DNA from: WHTI01 sp963826105
GTDB taxonomy: Bacteria; Actinomycetota; CADDZG01; WHSQ01
DNA: 64,000 nucleotides
Reading direction: 5' to 3'
Assembly: GCA_963826105.1 (NCBI GenBank)
Contig: CAWGWA010000008.1
Coordinates: 1-64,000, forward strand
The notes beneath the pieces were generated by a model, which worked only from the letters and a program-made list of their open reading frames with translations, made no database searches and was not told the DNA's origin. Made by a program: the position numbers and the translations under genes. Shown in pieces: positions 36,714 to 46,749 of the stretch. How positions within the stretch are numbered: position 1 is the first letter of the stretch; each line of letters begins with the position of its first letter.

Positions 36714-37484
36714 CGTCGGGCTGCTCGTCCATCAGTTCCGGTTCGAGAACCGGTCGTTCTGGAGGAATCCCGCGGCTGCGTTCTTCACTATCTTCTTCCC
36801 CTTGATGTTCCTGGTGATCTTCAACGTCGTCTTCGGCGGCGATGACATGTCCGTCGCCGACCGGAGAGACGTTCTCTGCCTCCAACTTCTTCGTCCCGGC
36901 GATCCTCGCCTTCTCGGTGATCACCGCCACCTACACGAACATCGCGATGAGCATGACTTTCAAGCGAGACGACGGACAACTGAAACGAGTAAGGGGCACG
37001 CCCATGCCGGCGTGGGTCTATCTCGGGGGCCGGATCTCTCACGCGGTCGCGATGGCGTTCATGCTCTCGGTCATCACGATCGCGTTCGGTGCATTGTTCT
37101 ACGGCACCGAGATTCCCACCACGACGCTCCCCGCTCTCCTCCTTACACTCGTGGTGGGATCCGGAGCCTTTGCCGCACTGGGGCTCGCGATCACCGGCTT
37201 CATCCCCAACGCCGACGCCGCGCCCGCGGTCGTGAACTTCTCGATCCTCCCGCTGCTGTTCCTGAGCGACGTGTTCATACCGGTCGAGGATCCGCCCGCG
37301 TGGATGGACTGGGTCGGCAAGATCTTCCCGGTGAAACACATCTCTCTGCAGCTCCAGACCGTGTTCAATCCGTTCGAGCCCGGCTCGGGATTCGAATGGG
37401 AACACATCGGGGTCGGTCGCGCTCTGGGGAGTGATCGGTGTCGTCATCGCCGTGCGCTTCTTCACCTGGGAACCACGCAAGTAA
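36706..37484 (+). CDS. ABC-2 type permease (two frameshifts)
   Basis: Membrane partner of the ATPase. MSNVGLLVHQFRFENRSFWRNP, then FFTIFFPLMFLVIFNVVFGG, then FSVITATYTNIAMSMTFKRDDGQLKRVRGTP, AMAFMLSVITIAFGALFYG, and the typical ABC-2 end PLLFLSDVFIPVEDPP. Breaks fall near 36850 and near 37425, after which LWGVIGVVIAVRFFTWEPRK leads to TAA 37482-37484. Six membrane segments are expected and visible. The TAA overlaps the next ATG. Confidence 0.88.
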
Positions 37485-37958
37485 TGCACCCGAACGCCCA
37501 GAAGGTCCAGGCCACGCTCACCTCGCTCGGTCACGACGCCGAAGTCGTCGAGTTCTCCGAGAGCACCCGCACCTCCCAGGAGGCCGCCAGCGCGATCGGA
37601 ACCACCCTCGCCCAGATCGCCAAGAGCATGATCTTCGCGATGGGAGACGAAGGCGTGATGGTCATCACCTCCGGCGCCAACCGCGTCTCGACCACTAAGG
37701 TCGGAGCACTGCTCGGAGGCGAGATCGGCCGTGCGGACGCGGACGGAGTGCGCAAGCTCACCGGGTTCCCGATCGGAGGCGTTCCTCCCGTCGCCCATCT
37801 CGAGGGCATGACCGTTCTCATCGACGAAGACCTATCGAAGGTTCGACGAGGTCTGGGCCGCTGCGGGCACGCCGAACGCGGTGTTCCGCACCACCCCCAC
37901 GGCGCTCGCCGAGATGACCGGGGGCCGGATCGCCGACATCAAGGAAGAGTCGACATGA
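37484..37958 (+). CDS. YbaK-type aminoacyl-tRNA deacylase-like protein (frameshift)
   Basis: A free-standing editing-domain protein, likely clearing misacylated tRNA. Seen: HPNAQKVQATLTSLG, STRTSQEAASAIG, IAKSMIFAMGDE with the conserved Lys, TSGANRVSTTKVGALLG and TGFPIGGVPPVAH. The frame breaks near 37838: AAGGTTCGAC should read AAGTTCGAC, giving FDEVWAAAGTPNAVF and the end at TGA 37956-37958. ATG 37484 overlaps the permease stop, and the stop overlaps the threonine aldolase start (ATGA). Confidence 0.88.
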
Positions 37959-38980
37959 TCGATCTGTTCAGCGACACCACGACTCGACCCACACCCGAGA
38001 TGCGAAAGGCGATCGCCGAAGCCGAAGTCGGCGACGAGCAGCGCATGCTCGATCCCTCGGTCAACGAGCTCCAGGACAAGGTCGCCGGGATCCTCGGCAA
38101 GGAAGCGGCACTGTTCCTCCCGACCGGGACGATGTGCAACGCGATCTCGTTCCACGTCCATTGCCGCCCGGGCGACGAGATCCTCATGCACTGGACCGCG
38201 CATCCCCTGAATCACGAGGGCGGCGGACCTTCGGCTCTCTCCGGCGCTGTCATCACTCCGCTACAGGGAGACCGCGGCATGTTCACCGCCGACGACGTGC
38301 GCAACTCGATCCGGTACCACGACCGTTACTCGCCGAGAACGAAGGTCGTCTCGATCGAGCAGACCTCCAACGCCGGTGGCGGTTCCTGCTGGCCCGCCGA
38401 TCTCATCAAAGACGTCTGCGCCGCGGCCGACGAACACGGGCTTATCAAGCACATGGACGGCGCCCGCCTGTTCAACGCGGTCGTGGCGACCGGAACATCG
38501 GCCGCCGACTTCGCAGCACCCTTCGATTCGGTGTGGATCGACCTCAGCAAGGGCCTCGGCGCCCCGGTCGGTGGCGTCCTCGCTGGGAGCGAGGACTTCA
38601 TCGCCGAAGCCTGGAGACACAAACAGCGCATGGGCGGCGCGATGCGCCAGGCCGGCATCATCGCGGCCGCGGGCACCTACGCGCTCGATCACCACATCGA
38701 CCGCCTCGCCGAGGACCACGACAACGCGAAGCATCTCGCGGTGGGCCTCTCCGACATCCCCGGGATCGAGATCGACCCATCGACGATCGAGACCAACATC
38801 GTGTTCTTCGACGTCACCGGAACCGGCTACACGGGAGCAGACTTCGCTGCCGAGATGGAGAAGCGCGGCGTGTCCTTCAGCGACATCACCGGCAACTTCG
38901 TGCGAGCCGTAACCCACCTCGACGTTAATCGCGCACAGATAGACGAAGCCCTAACCGAGATCCGCACGTTCCTTGCGTGA
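37955..38980 (+). CDS. ltaE: Low-specificity L-threonine aldolase
   Basis: PLP enzyme splitting threonine to glycine and acetaldehyde, 341 residues. MIDLFSDTTTRPTPEMRKA is the family start; the PLP lysine is K199 in DLSKGLGAPVG; HMDGARLFNA and NEGGG-like LNHEGGGPS are as expected. No break. It is coupled to the YbaK-like gene by ATGA. Together with the transporter genes it forms one plus-strand run. Confidence 0.94.
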   Translation: MIDLFSDTTTRPTPEMRKAIAEAEVGDEQRMLDPSVNELQDKVAGILGKEAALFLPTGTMCNAISFHVHCRPGDEILMHWTAHPLNHEGGGPSALSGAVITPLQGDRGMFTADDVRNSIRYHDRYSPRTKVVSIEQTSNAGGGSCWPADLIKDVCAAADEHGLIKHMDGARLFNAVVATGTSAADFAAPFDSVWIDLSKGLGAPVGGVLAGSEDFIAEAWRHKQRMGGAMRQAGIIAAAGTYALDHHIDRLAEDHDNAKHLAVGLSDIPGIEIDPSTIETNIVFFDVTGTGYTGADFAAEMEKRGVSFSDITGNFVRAVTHLDVNRAQIDEALTEIRTFLA

Positions 38981-39030
38981 CTAGTTCGTATGGCACCGAG
39001 TCTTTAGCGTTCGTCCTTCATCGTAGGAAA

Positions 39031-42000
39031 TCACGTTCTCAAGAGGTGATCGAGCACCCGTCGCATGAGGTCCGCGCGCCGGTCGGCTCCGGTCACCCCT
39101 TCGAGTCCAAAGCCTAGGTATACCGAGTCGTCGGTGATCACTCCTGCGCCTTCATCGAACAATTTCTCGGAGCGGATCCAATCGGTCGGGTTGGCTGCAC
39201 TACCGTCGGCGGAGCCGGGAACCGCCCATCCGCCAAGATCGGTTTCGAATGAAGTCTCGGAGGCGACTCCGTCCACGACGGTTGACACGTCGTCGACGAA
39301 TACCCCGAGGCCTTGAATCGCCCAGTCGGACACGTAGGTGATGGAGACCTCAACCTGCTCACCCGCGAACGACGACAGATCCGCGTTCCACTCTTCCCAA
39401 CCTCCGGAGCTACCAGAGGTGGCGTTCCAAGCTCCGCTCGAACCCGTCGGAGAACATGTCCCGTCGCCGTTGTCCGTTTGGTAATGAGCCAGGAACGGAT
39501 GGATCTCATGCCACCCACCACCGCAGCTGTCCCCGGTGGCGTCGGACGTCAGCCCGGGTACCTCAAGAGTCGTCCAGTCATCCTCGCCCACGGTGTGCGC
39601 CTCGACGAAGAGAAAGTCCCATGCTGGCTCGGTGTCGTAAGACACGTTGAAGTTGAGCGCTCCCGTAGTCGCGTCGGTCAGATCGATGGTTTGGGACAAA
39701 CGCTTGTAGCTGACGTCAGCTTGCTGAGAAGCAACATAGAAATCTCCCGATAGCGGCTCGAACGGCGCGCCGCCCGGTCGAACATAGGTCAATGCGGGCT
39801 CACTGGAGAAATCCGGGAACTCATCCGCCGGCAGGAAGCTCGATGTCGTAAGGAACGAGGCCGCATCTCCTTGGTTCTGAGCGCTATCGGGCCCGTTGAA
39901 GGAGTAGCTTGCCCCCTCGAACTTGTTGTCTCGCTCACCAACTACGTCGAAGACGTTACCGGTGTCCGGATCGATTCCCGCAGACGCGGTGTAGTTGTAG
40001 GCGCCCAGGTAGTACTGCAGGAAGTCGTTGAAGAGGGGGATGCAGGGGTACTCCTGCGCTGTGCACTCAGCCTGGTCTGGCACGAACGGGTTGTAGTAGT
40101 AGGCGCCGTTAGCCCCGTGGGCAAAACCTGCGTCCTGGCCTGAGTAGAAGACCTTCCCACCTTCGTTCAGGTAGTCGCGCATCGCAACCTCGAGCTCCTG
40201 CGTGAGCTTGGCGGTCGTCCCGGGGACCTGGCCCGGAGCTCTCGTGATGAGGTCATCACCGGTGTACCAGACGACTGCATCGTAATGACTGAGAACACCC
40301 AGCGGGTGGGGCGCCGTCCTGCCATTCGCGTCGACATCGTAGACGTCGACGCCCTTCTTACCGAAGCGTGATGCCTTGATCGCGTCCACGTAGTACTGCA
40401 GATAATGCGGACCGGGCCCCTGGGCCGGAGAGAGTCCAGAGTAATCCTCTGCCGCGACCACGAGGATCTCGCTCCTAGTGTCTGAAGCCAAGGTGTAGGT
40501 GAACGAATCGCTGAAGCCCGGCTTCCTGTCCCCCGAGAATCGGACCGTAACCTCATCCCCGGGCTTTGCGCCACGAACCTCGCCCCGCATCACGTGATAG
40601 TAGGTATCGAAACCCTTTCCGTAGCGCTCGCCCCCACGCCACTCACGAGTCTCGACCCTCTTTTCCTTGTGTCCGTTGATGCTGTAATGGAGTTTGACCG
40701 AGCCAAGAGATCGCTTCGCGGTCACCTGGACTTCTTGTGAATCGCCGTAGCTCACGGAGAATGGGTCCAGCACGAAGTCCGGAGTGGTGTTGCCAAGATG
40801 TGAGCTCGGCTCCGTGGGGTGGCTCGCCGATCGGGCAACGTCCAAGGCAAAAGGCAGGTTGATCTCGAATTCGTGCTGCACAGCGGCCTCGTCGTCAGGG
40901 AACTCGAAACCGCACTCATCACATCCCCCGTCGGACAGCTCTGGAGTAAACGCGATCGTCCCGTACCGACCGTGAGCGTGCTCGATCGTGTCACCATTAG
41001 TTGTGTAGAGCTCGGCCGCGAGATCCGGATCGAAGCCCTCGATCGCCGGATTGGCGTCATCGCCGGCTAATGCCTCATAGATCGGGTTGTCGGCCGTAGT
41101 CGTGTAAAGCTGGTTACCGTGCGGATAAAGGATCAGCTCGGCGACCGAATGGTAGTTCACCAGCATCTCGAACCCGATGTTCCTCAGCAGACCATCGAAC
41201 GCACGGGTCTCCGGTTCCGAGGCAGGGGCCGCGCCTCGATACGTCTCATTGAATGGATTCGGAGATGAACCCTCATCGTCCATCTGCCAGTCAGTTGGGA
41301 AGTTGCGGTTGAGGTCCACTCCGTCACCGGCAGTGACGACTCCGTCGCCGTTGTTATCGCGGAGGTTCTTTCGCCAGAGTCTGTTACCCGGCGTGAAGGT
41401 GAAGTCGTATCCGTCCGGGTTGGAAACCGGCAAGAACCACAACTCGGTGCTATCTACGATAGATCGCACGGCAGGATCCGTCGCGTAATTGTCGGTGAAG
41501 TATGCGAGGAGACGAGTATTGACTTCGCCGCTGATCCACTCCCGCGCGTGCTGTAGAGCCGAGTAAAGGACGGCGGGGCGCTTGCCGTCTCTAATCTTCC
41601 GAGCATCCTTCGTGACCTTTACTGCGTATATGTCGGTGCCGTTAACACTCTTGCCTATAGAAACGAGTTTCGTGATGGCAGGGTGGTCGGCAACGGTTTG
41701 TTGCAGCTCTTCGACGATGCCACCCGCGCCGAGGTACTGCTGCCAGACGTTGTATCCGGCTGTCGCCCGACTCTCATCCCGCGACGAGGCTTCATGGGAG
41801 CGCAATACTTCGAATGTCAGCCCGAGACTTTCAGCATGGGCTTTGTCGACCGCATCCATAACGATGTCGACTTGAACCCGGCCCCCGTCCAGAGGCGAGG
41901 TGGTCACGATGTCTAGGTCCATCTCACGCAGTAGCGCGGCCATCTCGTTCGAGGTAACGGTCCGGTAGAACGACAGTTGGTCGGATGCAGGCAGGGACTC

Positions 42001-42090
42001 CGAACGCGCCGGCGCCTTGGGCTCCGCCCCTGCCCCTGGAACTAGAGCACACGCAAGCGCGATCGCCATGAGAATGCAGATCTTCCGCAT
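39031..42090 (-). CDS. Secreted M14 zinc carboxypeptidase, multidomain
   Basis: 1019 residues with a signal peptide (MRKICILMAIALACALVPGAGA). The M14 domain covers about residues 110-430: zinc ligands H181 and E184 in LQHAREWISGE, the substrate-binding GVDLNRNFPTDW, a late His in LVNYHSVAE, and the catalytic Glu in FTPELSDGG. A beta domain follows, then a glutamine-amidotransferase-like segment (DAVVWYTGDDL, GGKVFYSGQDAG), and a C-terminal immune-inhibitor-A-like part (FLFVEAHTVGEDDW). No frame break in 3 kb. It likely digests extracellular peptides or its own wall proteins. Confidence 0.9.
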   Translation of the reverse strand: MRKICILMAIALACALVPGAGAEPKAPARSESLPASDQLSFYRTVTSNEMAALLREMDLDIVTTSPLDGGRVQVDIVMDAVDKAHAESLGLTFEVLRSHEASSRDESRATAGYNVWQQYLGAGGIVEELQQTVADHPAITKLVSIGKSVNGTDIYAVKVTKDARKIRDGKRPAVLYSALQHAREWISGEVNTRLLAYFTDNYATDPAVRSIVDSTELWFLPVSNPDGYDFTFTPGNRLWRKNLRDNNGDGVVTAGDGVDLNRNFPTDWQMDDEGSSPNPFNETYRGAAPASEPETRAFDGLLRNIGFEMLVNYHSVAELILYPHGNQLYTTTADNPIYEALAGDDANPAIEGFDPDLAAELYTTNGDTIEHAHGRYGTIAFTPELSDGGCDECGFEFPDDEAAVQHEFEINLPFALDVARSASHPTEPSSHLGNTTPDFVLDPFSVSYGDSQEVQVTAKRSLGSVKLHYSINGHKEKRVETREWRGGERYGKGFDTYYHVMRGEVRGAKPGDEVTVRFSGDRKPGFSDSFTYTLASDTRSEILVVAAEDYSGLSPAQGPGPHYLQYYVDAIKASRFGKKGVDVYDVDANGRTAPHPLGVLSHYDAVVWYTGDDLITRAPGQVPGTTAKLTQELEVAMRDYLNEGGKVFYSGQDAGFAHGANGAYYYNPFVPDQAECTAQEYPCIPLFNDFLQYYLGAYNYTASAGIDPDTGNVFDVVGERDNKFEGASYSFNGPDSAQNQGDAASFLTTSSFLPADEFPDFSSEPALTYVRPGGAPFEPLSGDFYVASQQADVSYKRLSQTIDLTDATTGALNFNVSYDTEPAWDFLFVEAHTVGEDDWTTLEVPGLTSDATGDSCGGGWHEIHPFLAHYQTDNGDGTCSPTGSSGAWNATSGSSGGWEEWNADLSSFAGEQVEVSITYVSDWAIQGLGVFVDDVSTVVDGVASETSFETDLGGWAVPGSADGSAANPTDWIRSEKLFDEGAGVITDDSVYLGFGLEGVTGADRRADLMRRVLDHLLRT

Positions 42091-42184
42091 CGAGGAACCC
42101 CCCTTGGACGCCTGACCGAAACAAGGAGTTTGCCATATTTAGGCTGCTTTGTGCGGATTGATGTCTGGGGGCGGCTAGAACTTC

Positions 42185-43181
42185 CTAGTACTTCGAGGAG
42201 ATCTCTTTCAGCTTCGAGCGACGGTGGAGGGCCTCGATCACTCGGACGGTTCCGGTGCGCGAGCGCATCGTGATCGATTGGGTGACCGCGTTAACGCCCC
42301 GGTACCTCACGCCGTTGACTAGTTCGCCGTCGGTTACTCCGGTTGCCGCGAAGAAGACGTCTTCACCGCGAACGAGGTCGTCGGTGGTCAGGATCTGCGT
42401 GAGGTCGTACCCGGCATCCAGTGCGGCGTTGCGCTCCTCGTCATCACGCGGGTAGAGGCGTCCCTGGATGACTCCGCCGAGACACTTGATGGCGCACGCG
42501 GCGATGACCCCCTCGGGGGTCCCGCCGATGCCGACGAGGATGTCCACACCTTCGCGACCTGCGTGCCGCGGCGATCGCTCCGGCGACATCGCCGTCCATG
42601 ATGAACCTGATGCGCGCTCCCGCCTCGCGGACTTCCTTGACGAGCGTGTCGTGGCGCGGGCGATCGAGGATCATCACCGTGAGGTTCTCGACGTCGGTTC
42701 CCTTCGCCTTTGCGACGCGCTTGAGGTTCTCGGTGATGCCGGCTTCGAGATCGAGAACGTCGTGGGCTTCTTCGCCGGCAGCGATCTTCTCCATGTAGAC
42801 GCACGGCCCCGGGTCGAACATCGTTCCGCGCTCGGCGAGAGCGACGACCGCGAGCGCTCCACCCATCCCCTTGGCGGTCAATGTGGTTCCGTCGATCGGG
42901 TCGACCGCGATGTCGACCACAGGAGGCTCGCCGTTGCCGATCTCTTCGCCGTTGTAGAGCATCGGGGCGTTGTCCTTCTCGCCCTCGCCGATGACAACGA
43001 CGCCATCCATCGAAACCGTATCCATCATGAGGCGCATCGCGTCGACAGCAGCCTGGTCGGCGGCCTCCTTGTCGCCGCGGCCCATCCAGCGAGCTGCGGC
43101 CAGGGCCGCAGCTTCGGTCACCCGCACCAGCTCGATCCCAAGGTTCCTATCCGGAGCTTGGTCGGGGGGCCGGGCCGGCAT
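42185..43181 (-). CDS. glpX: Fructose-1,6-bisphosphatase class II (one frameshift)
   Basis: Gluconeogenic phosphatase. Seen: ALAAARWMGRGDKEAADQAAV (in parts), GVVVIGEGEKDNAPML, the metal-binding AVDPIDGTTLTAKG, LDRPRHDTLVKEVREAG, and in the second frame GVDILVGIGGTPEGVIAACA and the C-terminal VRVIEALHRRSKL. The break lies near 42555-42575. Restored length about 332, normal for the class. The next gene on the other side is divergent by 145 bases. Confidence 0.94.
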
Positions 43182-43326
43182 CGTTGCCTCCTGTGGTGGG
43201 CTGATTTGTTCCCCAAGGGTAGCGGCTCGCCTCTTGAGGTGGCTCTCCTAACTTTTCCCACCCGTTGTGCCCGATATATAGGCATTTCCGACTCAAGGGT
43301 CCGGGGAGGTCGTCCGATGGGATGGT

Positions 43327-44344
43327 ATGCGTTCTCCCAGAATCTTCCTGGTAGCCGTGATAGCGACCGCCCTCCTGGGGGCGATGACGCCCGCCGCATC
43401 GGCGGGCGAGACGCCGTCGTGGGCCAAGGATGCGGTCCGCTACGGCAAGGACCAGGGCTACATCAAGGATTTCCGTCCCAATAAGGCGATGACCCGGGCC
43501 GATTTCAAGGCTCTGATGAAGGCCGCCTTCGGCGGGGGCTACAGCCGGACCAAGGGCAAGGTCACCGCCGCCGAAGTCAGTCAGGCCCTGGTCAAGAAGC
43601 TGGGGAAGCTCGACATCGCCGACCGCCTCGATCGCCTCGAGTCCCCCGACAACTGGACCCCGGACCGACCGTCGTGGTTCGGCTCCGAGATCGTGGCGCG
43701 CGAGATGGGACTCCGGCACGATCGGCCGGTCGACGAGGACCAGCATGAGGCCGCTGCCAACGAGAAGATCAGTCAAGCCGACATCGCCTATGCGGTGTGG
43801 CGGGCCCTCACGTCACCGTCGACCTACGGCGCCGACGCGCTCGCCGATCTCGAGCTCGGAGACTTCGACGCCAGGACCCGCAAGGTCATCGAGTACGCCT
43901 TCAGGCAGGTCGGAACTCCGTACGTGTACGCCGGCGAATGGGTGGATGCCACCCCGTCTGGCTACCCGTACGGCGCGCAGACGCACGGCGGTGTCGACTG
44001 CTCGGGGTTCGTCTGGTACGTCCTCCAGCGCAAGTCTGACAACTACTCCCCTATCAACCGCCCCTACAAGGGTTGGTCGATCCCGGAGCGCTCTTCGGCC
44101 GAGATGGCCAAGGCTACGGAGAAACGTCTCGGCTACGGGAAGATCAAGCCGGGCGACGCGCTCGTTCTTCGCTCCCCAAGGTAAGGACTCGAAGCCGAAG
44201 GACGTCTATCACGTCGGCCTCTACCTCGGTAAGGGATGGATGATCCACTCCTCCAACGGGCGGGCCGGGGTCAGCATCTCGCCGATCGGCAAGGACACCT
44301 GGTGGCGGACCCAGTTCCTGTTCGGCCGCCGCGTCATCAAGTAG
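43327..44344 (+). CDS. NlpC/P60 peptidoglycan hydrolase with SLH-like N-terminus (frameshift)
   Basis: A signal peptide (FLVAVIATALLGAMTPAASAG) is followed by SLH-like repeats (WAKDAVRYGKDQGYIKDF, MTRADFKALM) and a C-terminal NlpC/P60 domain. The catalytic Cys is in GGVDCSGFVWYV and the His in VYHVGLYLGKGWMIHSS. The frame breaks near 44175; restoring it gives ALVLFAPQGKDSKP. Such enzymes cut between D-Glu and diaminopimelate in peptidoglycan. No riboswitch of the ydaO class is visible in its leader. Confidence 0.88.
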
Positions 44345-44348
44345 CGGA

Positions 44349-45070
44349 TCAGCCGCCGTCGGGCGTCGGCTCCTCGCTTGGCTCGGCACTCGGCTCGGTG
44401 TCCGGCACGAACGGGCTCGCGGAACTGTTCGGGCACTCCTGGCCCGCCTCCGGTCCCTTTCCGGCGAACGTATCGACATACTCGTCGACCGCTGCGAGGT
44501 CGAGTTCATCGAGATCCATCCGCTCACCCCACGACGCGATCGAGAACACGGCTCCATGCCTTCGTACGGAGCCGAAAGGACGTTACGGTCCGCCGTCGGC
44601 GGCGAGCGCCTCAAGCTCCTTGATGTCCTCTGGCGCCGCCTTCACCGGGTCGAACAACAACCCGACGGCACCATGCTCGAGGCTGTGGACGAAAGTTCTC
44701 GTTGACGACGGGTGTCGAATGGACCCCGCAGGCTGCCGGGGCCGTTGGCATGTGAGCCCTGAACCGGAGGGGTCATCTCGTAACCGACCGGCTCGGTCGT
44801 GTGGTCGCCGACACCGCTGCCGCCGAAACCGGTGATCGGATGTCCCATGATCTCGTCGGGAGTCTTGGTCCGAAGGAAGAAGAACCAGAAGGCGACACCG
44901 ATCAGCGCCACGATGCCGATCGTGCTGACGACGCGCGCTCGCGCTTCGGCCTTGCGCTGGCGTGCCTGCGCCTCGGCCTTCTCTTGACGGCGCTGGTCCA
45001 GCCGCTGCCGCTTGCGCTCGGCCGCCTCTGGTCCACCGGACTTCCTCTTCCTGCTCTTCCCTGATGCCAT
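44349..45070 (-). CDS. DUF3105 membrane-anchored protein (several frameshifts)
   Basis: ATG 45070 gives a strongly basic, Gln-rich start (KSRKRKSGG, KRQRLDQRRQEKAEAQ) followed by one membrane segment (IGIVALIGVAFWFFFL). The extracellular part has YEMTPPVQGSHANGPG, then in other frames CGVHSTPVVNENFVHSLEHGAV and VLSAPYEGMEP, the DUF3105 pattern with HSLEHG. The C-terminus is Pro/Glu-rich. At least three indels lie between 44540 and 44740. The function of the family is unknown. Confidence 0.75.
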
Positions 45071-45095
45071 CGCATGGAGGCTATCTTGTTCGACG

Positions 45096-45437
45096 ATGAA
45101 CACGTCAACCGCGCTCGCCATAGTTCTCGTCGCCAACGGACTGATCGCATTCGGTTATCGGATCTTTCGGTGGAAGGCGAAGAGTGGGCCTCTCGAGGAT
45201 GCGATCGGCGGGGGCATCCTCGCGGTGCTCCTGGGTCTCCTGAGTCTCGGCGTGGCAGACCTAGGCTGGGCTCGGTGGCTCGCCTTCGGCTACGGCATCT
45301 TCTTCGCCGTCATCGTCGTACCGATCTGGACCCTCGCGGTATTGATCCCCGGGCGGCCCGGTCGCATCGACTACGCCTTCGCGGGGTTGTACGAGGTTTC
45401 GCTCGGGGCGATCGCGGTATTGGCACTGCTCGCCTAG
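45096..45437 (+). CDS. Small integral membrane protein
   Basis: 113 residues with four hydrophobic segments (ALAIVLVANGLIAFGY, GGGILAVLLGLLSLGV, FGYGIFFAVIVVPIWTLAVLI, GLYEVSLGAIAVLALLA). I do not recognise a family. It is divergent from the DUF3105 gene and shares CTAG with the convergent BldD-like gene. Confidence 0.65.
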   Translation: MNTSTALAIVLVANGLIAFGYRIFRWKAKSGPLEDAIGGGILAVLLGLLSLGVADLGWARWLAFGYGIFFAVIVVPIWTLAVLIPGRPGRIDYAFAGLYEVSLGAIAVLALLA

Positions 45438-45805
45438 GACCGAGGCGGCAGGAGTCCCAATCCATCGAGTTTCGCCAGCAGGTCCTCCGGTCCGATCTGA
45501 TGAACCAGAGCCCGGGCCACCAGTTCGTCCTCTCGGATGGTCACCGTGCGCGTTCCGGGATCGTCCTCACGCTCGGTTGCCGGCTCTGCGGGGATGGCCT
45601 CGGTCACCGGCACCCCATAGAAGGCCGCGAGGTCGGCGAGTCGAGCGACCGTGATGTTCCGATCACCCCGCTCGTAAGCGCCCACGATGGCAGCCTTCCA
45701 GCGTCCCTCGGAGGCTTCGTTGACGTCTCCCAGCGACAGGCCCTTCGCGACCCTGATGGCACGGAGTCGCTCGCCCACCGCTCGGGTGTACTCGTCTCCC
45801 GTCAC
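45434..45805 (-). CDS. BldD-like XRE family regulator with c-di-GMP-type motif
   Basis: 123 residues. The N-terminal helix-turn-helix (LRAIRVAKGLSLGDVNEAS, RWKAAIVGAYERGDRNITV, LADLAAFYGVPVTEA) aligns closely with Streptomyces BldD, which has GRWKAVVVGSYERGDR and LADFYGVPVQEL. BldD binds c-di-GMP through RxD-X8-RxxD. Here RED-DPGTRTVTI-REDE gives the same elements with a spacer of nine. The C-terminal helices are shorter than in Streptomyces. In that genus BldD represses development; what it would control here is unknown. It lies upstream of and divergent to ku. Confidence 0.8.
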   Translation of the reverse strand: MTGDEYTRAVGERLRAIRVAKGLSLGDVNEASEGRWKAAIVGAYERGDRNITVARLADLAAFYGVPVTEAIPAEPATEREDDPGTRTVTIREDELVARALVHQIGPEDLLAKLDGLGLLPPRS

Positions 45806-45905
45806 TCTCCGTCACCGTTCCCTTGCCGAGCGCCCTCTGGGGGCCTTCCCCGGCCACTCTACGCAGCGGAACCGCCCTAAGCGAGCGGCCACGTACAATC
45901 TAGGG

Positions 45906-46739
45906 ATGAAAGCCTTATGGAAGGGTGCCGTCACGTTCGGACTGGTCAACATCCCGGTTCGCCTCTACTCCGCGGTCGAGGAGAAGAGCCTCAAGTTCAA
46001 CATGCTCCACGGTGAGGATGGGGGCCGGATCAAGTTCCAGCGGGTCTGCTCGGTCTGTGGCAAGGAGGTCGTCTGGGACGAGATCGTGAAGGGTTACGAG
46101 TACTCGAAGGACCACTACGTCACGTTCACCGACGACGAGCTCAAGGCCCTCGACGTCGACTCGATCCGCGCGATCGATGTCGTCAACTTCGTACCGCTCG
46201 AAGAGATCGATCCGATCTACTACAACCGCACCTACTACGTCGTGCCGGAACAGTCGGGGCTCAAGGCCTACCGGCTCCTGCAGCAGGCACTTGAAGCCGA
46301 GGGCCAGGTCGGCATCGCGAAGGTCGCGCTCCGCGAGAAGGAGCACCTCGCGACGATCCGCCTCAAGGACGATCTCTTCGTGCTCGAGACGATGCACTGG
46401 CCCGACGAGATCAGGCAGCCCGCGTTCGAGGACCTCGATAAAGAGGTCGACGTCAGGGACCAGGAAGTGAAGATGGCCCGTCAGCTGATCCAACAGCTGT
46501 CGACCAACTTCGATCCCGGGCAGTTCGTCGACGACTATCGGGAGCGGCTCGAGACCCTCGTCAACCAGAAGGTCGACGGCGAAGAAGTCACCGTCGTGGC
46601 CGAGGCCGAAGAGGAACCGACCAAGGTCGTCGACCTGATGGAGGCTCTCAAGGCTTCCGTCGCCGACGCCAAGAAGAAGAAAGAGGGTTCAGCCAAGAGC
46701 CCCAAGAAGAAGACCGCCAAACGCGCGTCCGCATCGTAG
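45906..46739 (+). CDS. ku: Bacterial non-homologous end-joining protein Ku
   Basis: 277 residues from ATG 45906 (MKALWKGAVTFGLVNIPVRLY, seen as GAVTFGLVNIPVRLY). The Ku core has CSVCGKEVVWDEIVKGYEYSKD, YYVVPEQSGLKAYRLL and ETMHWPDEIR. The C-terminal tail is Lys-rich (KKKKEGSAKSPKKKTAKR), as in many actinobacterial Ku proteins, and may help DNA binding. No LigD in the window. A possible operon with the anti-sigma/sigma pair 10 bases downstream is worth noting. Confidence 0.96.
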   Translation: MKALWKGAVTFGLVNIPVRLYSAVEEKSLKFNMLHGEDGGRIKFQRVCSVCGKEVVWDEIVKGYEYSKDHYVTFTDDELKALDVDSIRAIDVVNFVPLEEIDPIYYNRTYYVVPEQSGLKAYRLLQQALEAEGQVGIAKVALREKEHLATIRLKDDLFVLETMHWPDEIRQPAFEDLDKEVDVRDQEVKMARQLIQQLSTNFDPGQFVDDYRERLETLVNQKVDGEEVTVVAEAEEEPTKVVDLMEALKASVADAKKKKEGSAKSPKKKTAKRASAS

Positions 46740-46749
46740 AGGAAGGCTT

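Noticed and set aside
36842..38980. A 712-codon fusion of ABC permease, YbaK and threonine aldolase
   Set aside because: The single frame is created by indels. Correcting them gives three separate genes with TAATG and ATGA overlaps, each of normal length.
43182..43326. A second ydaO-type riboswitch before the NlpC/P60 gene
   Set aside because: None of the conserved blocks (GGGGGAACC, GACAGCTAAC) is present in the leader.
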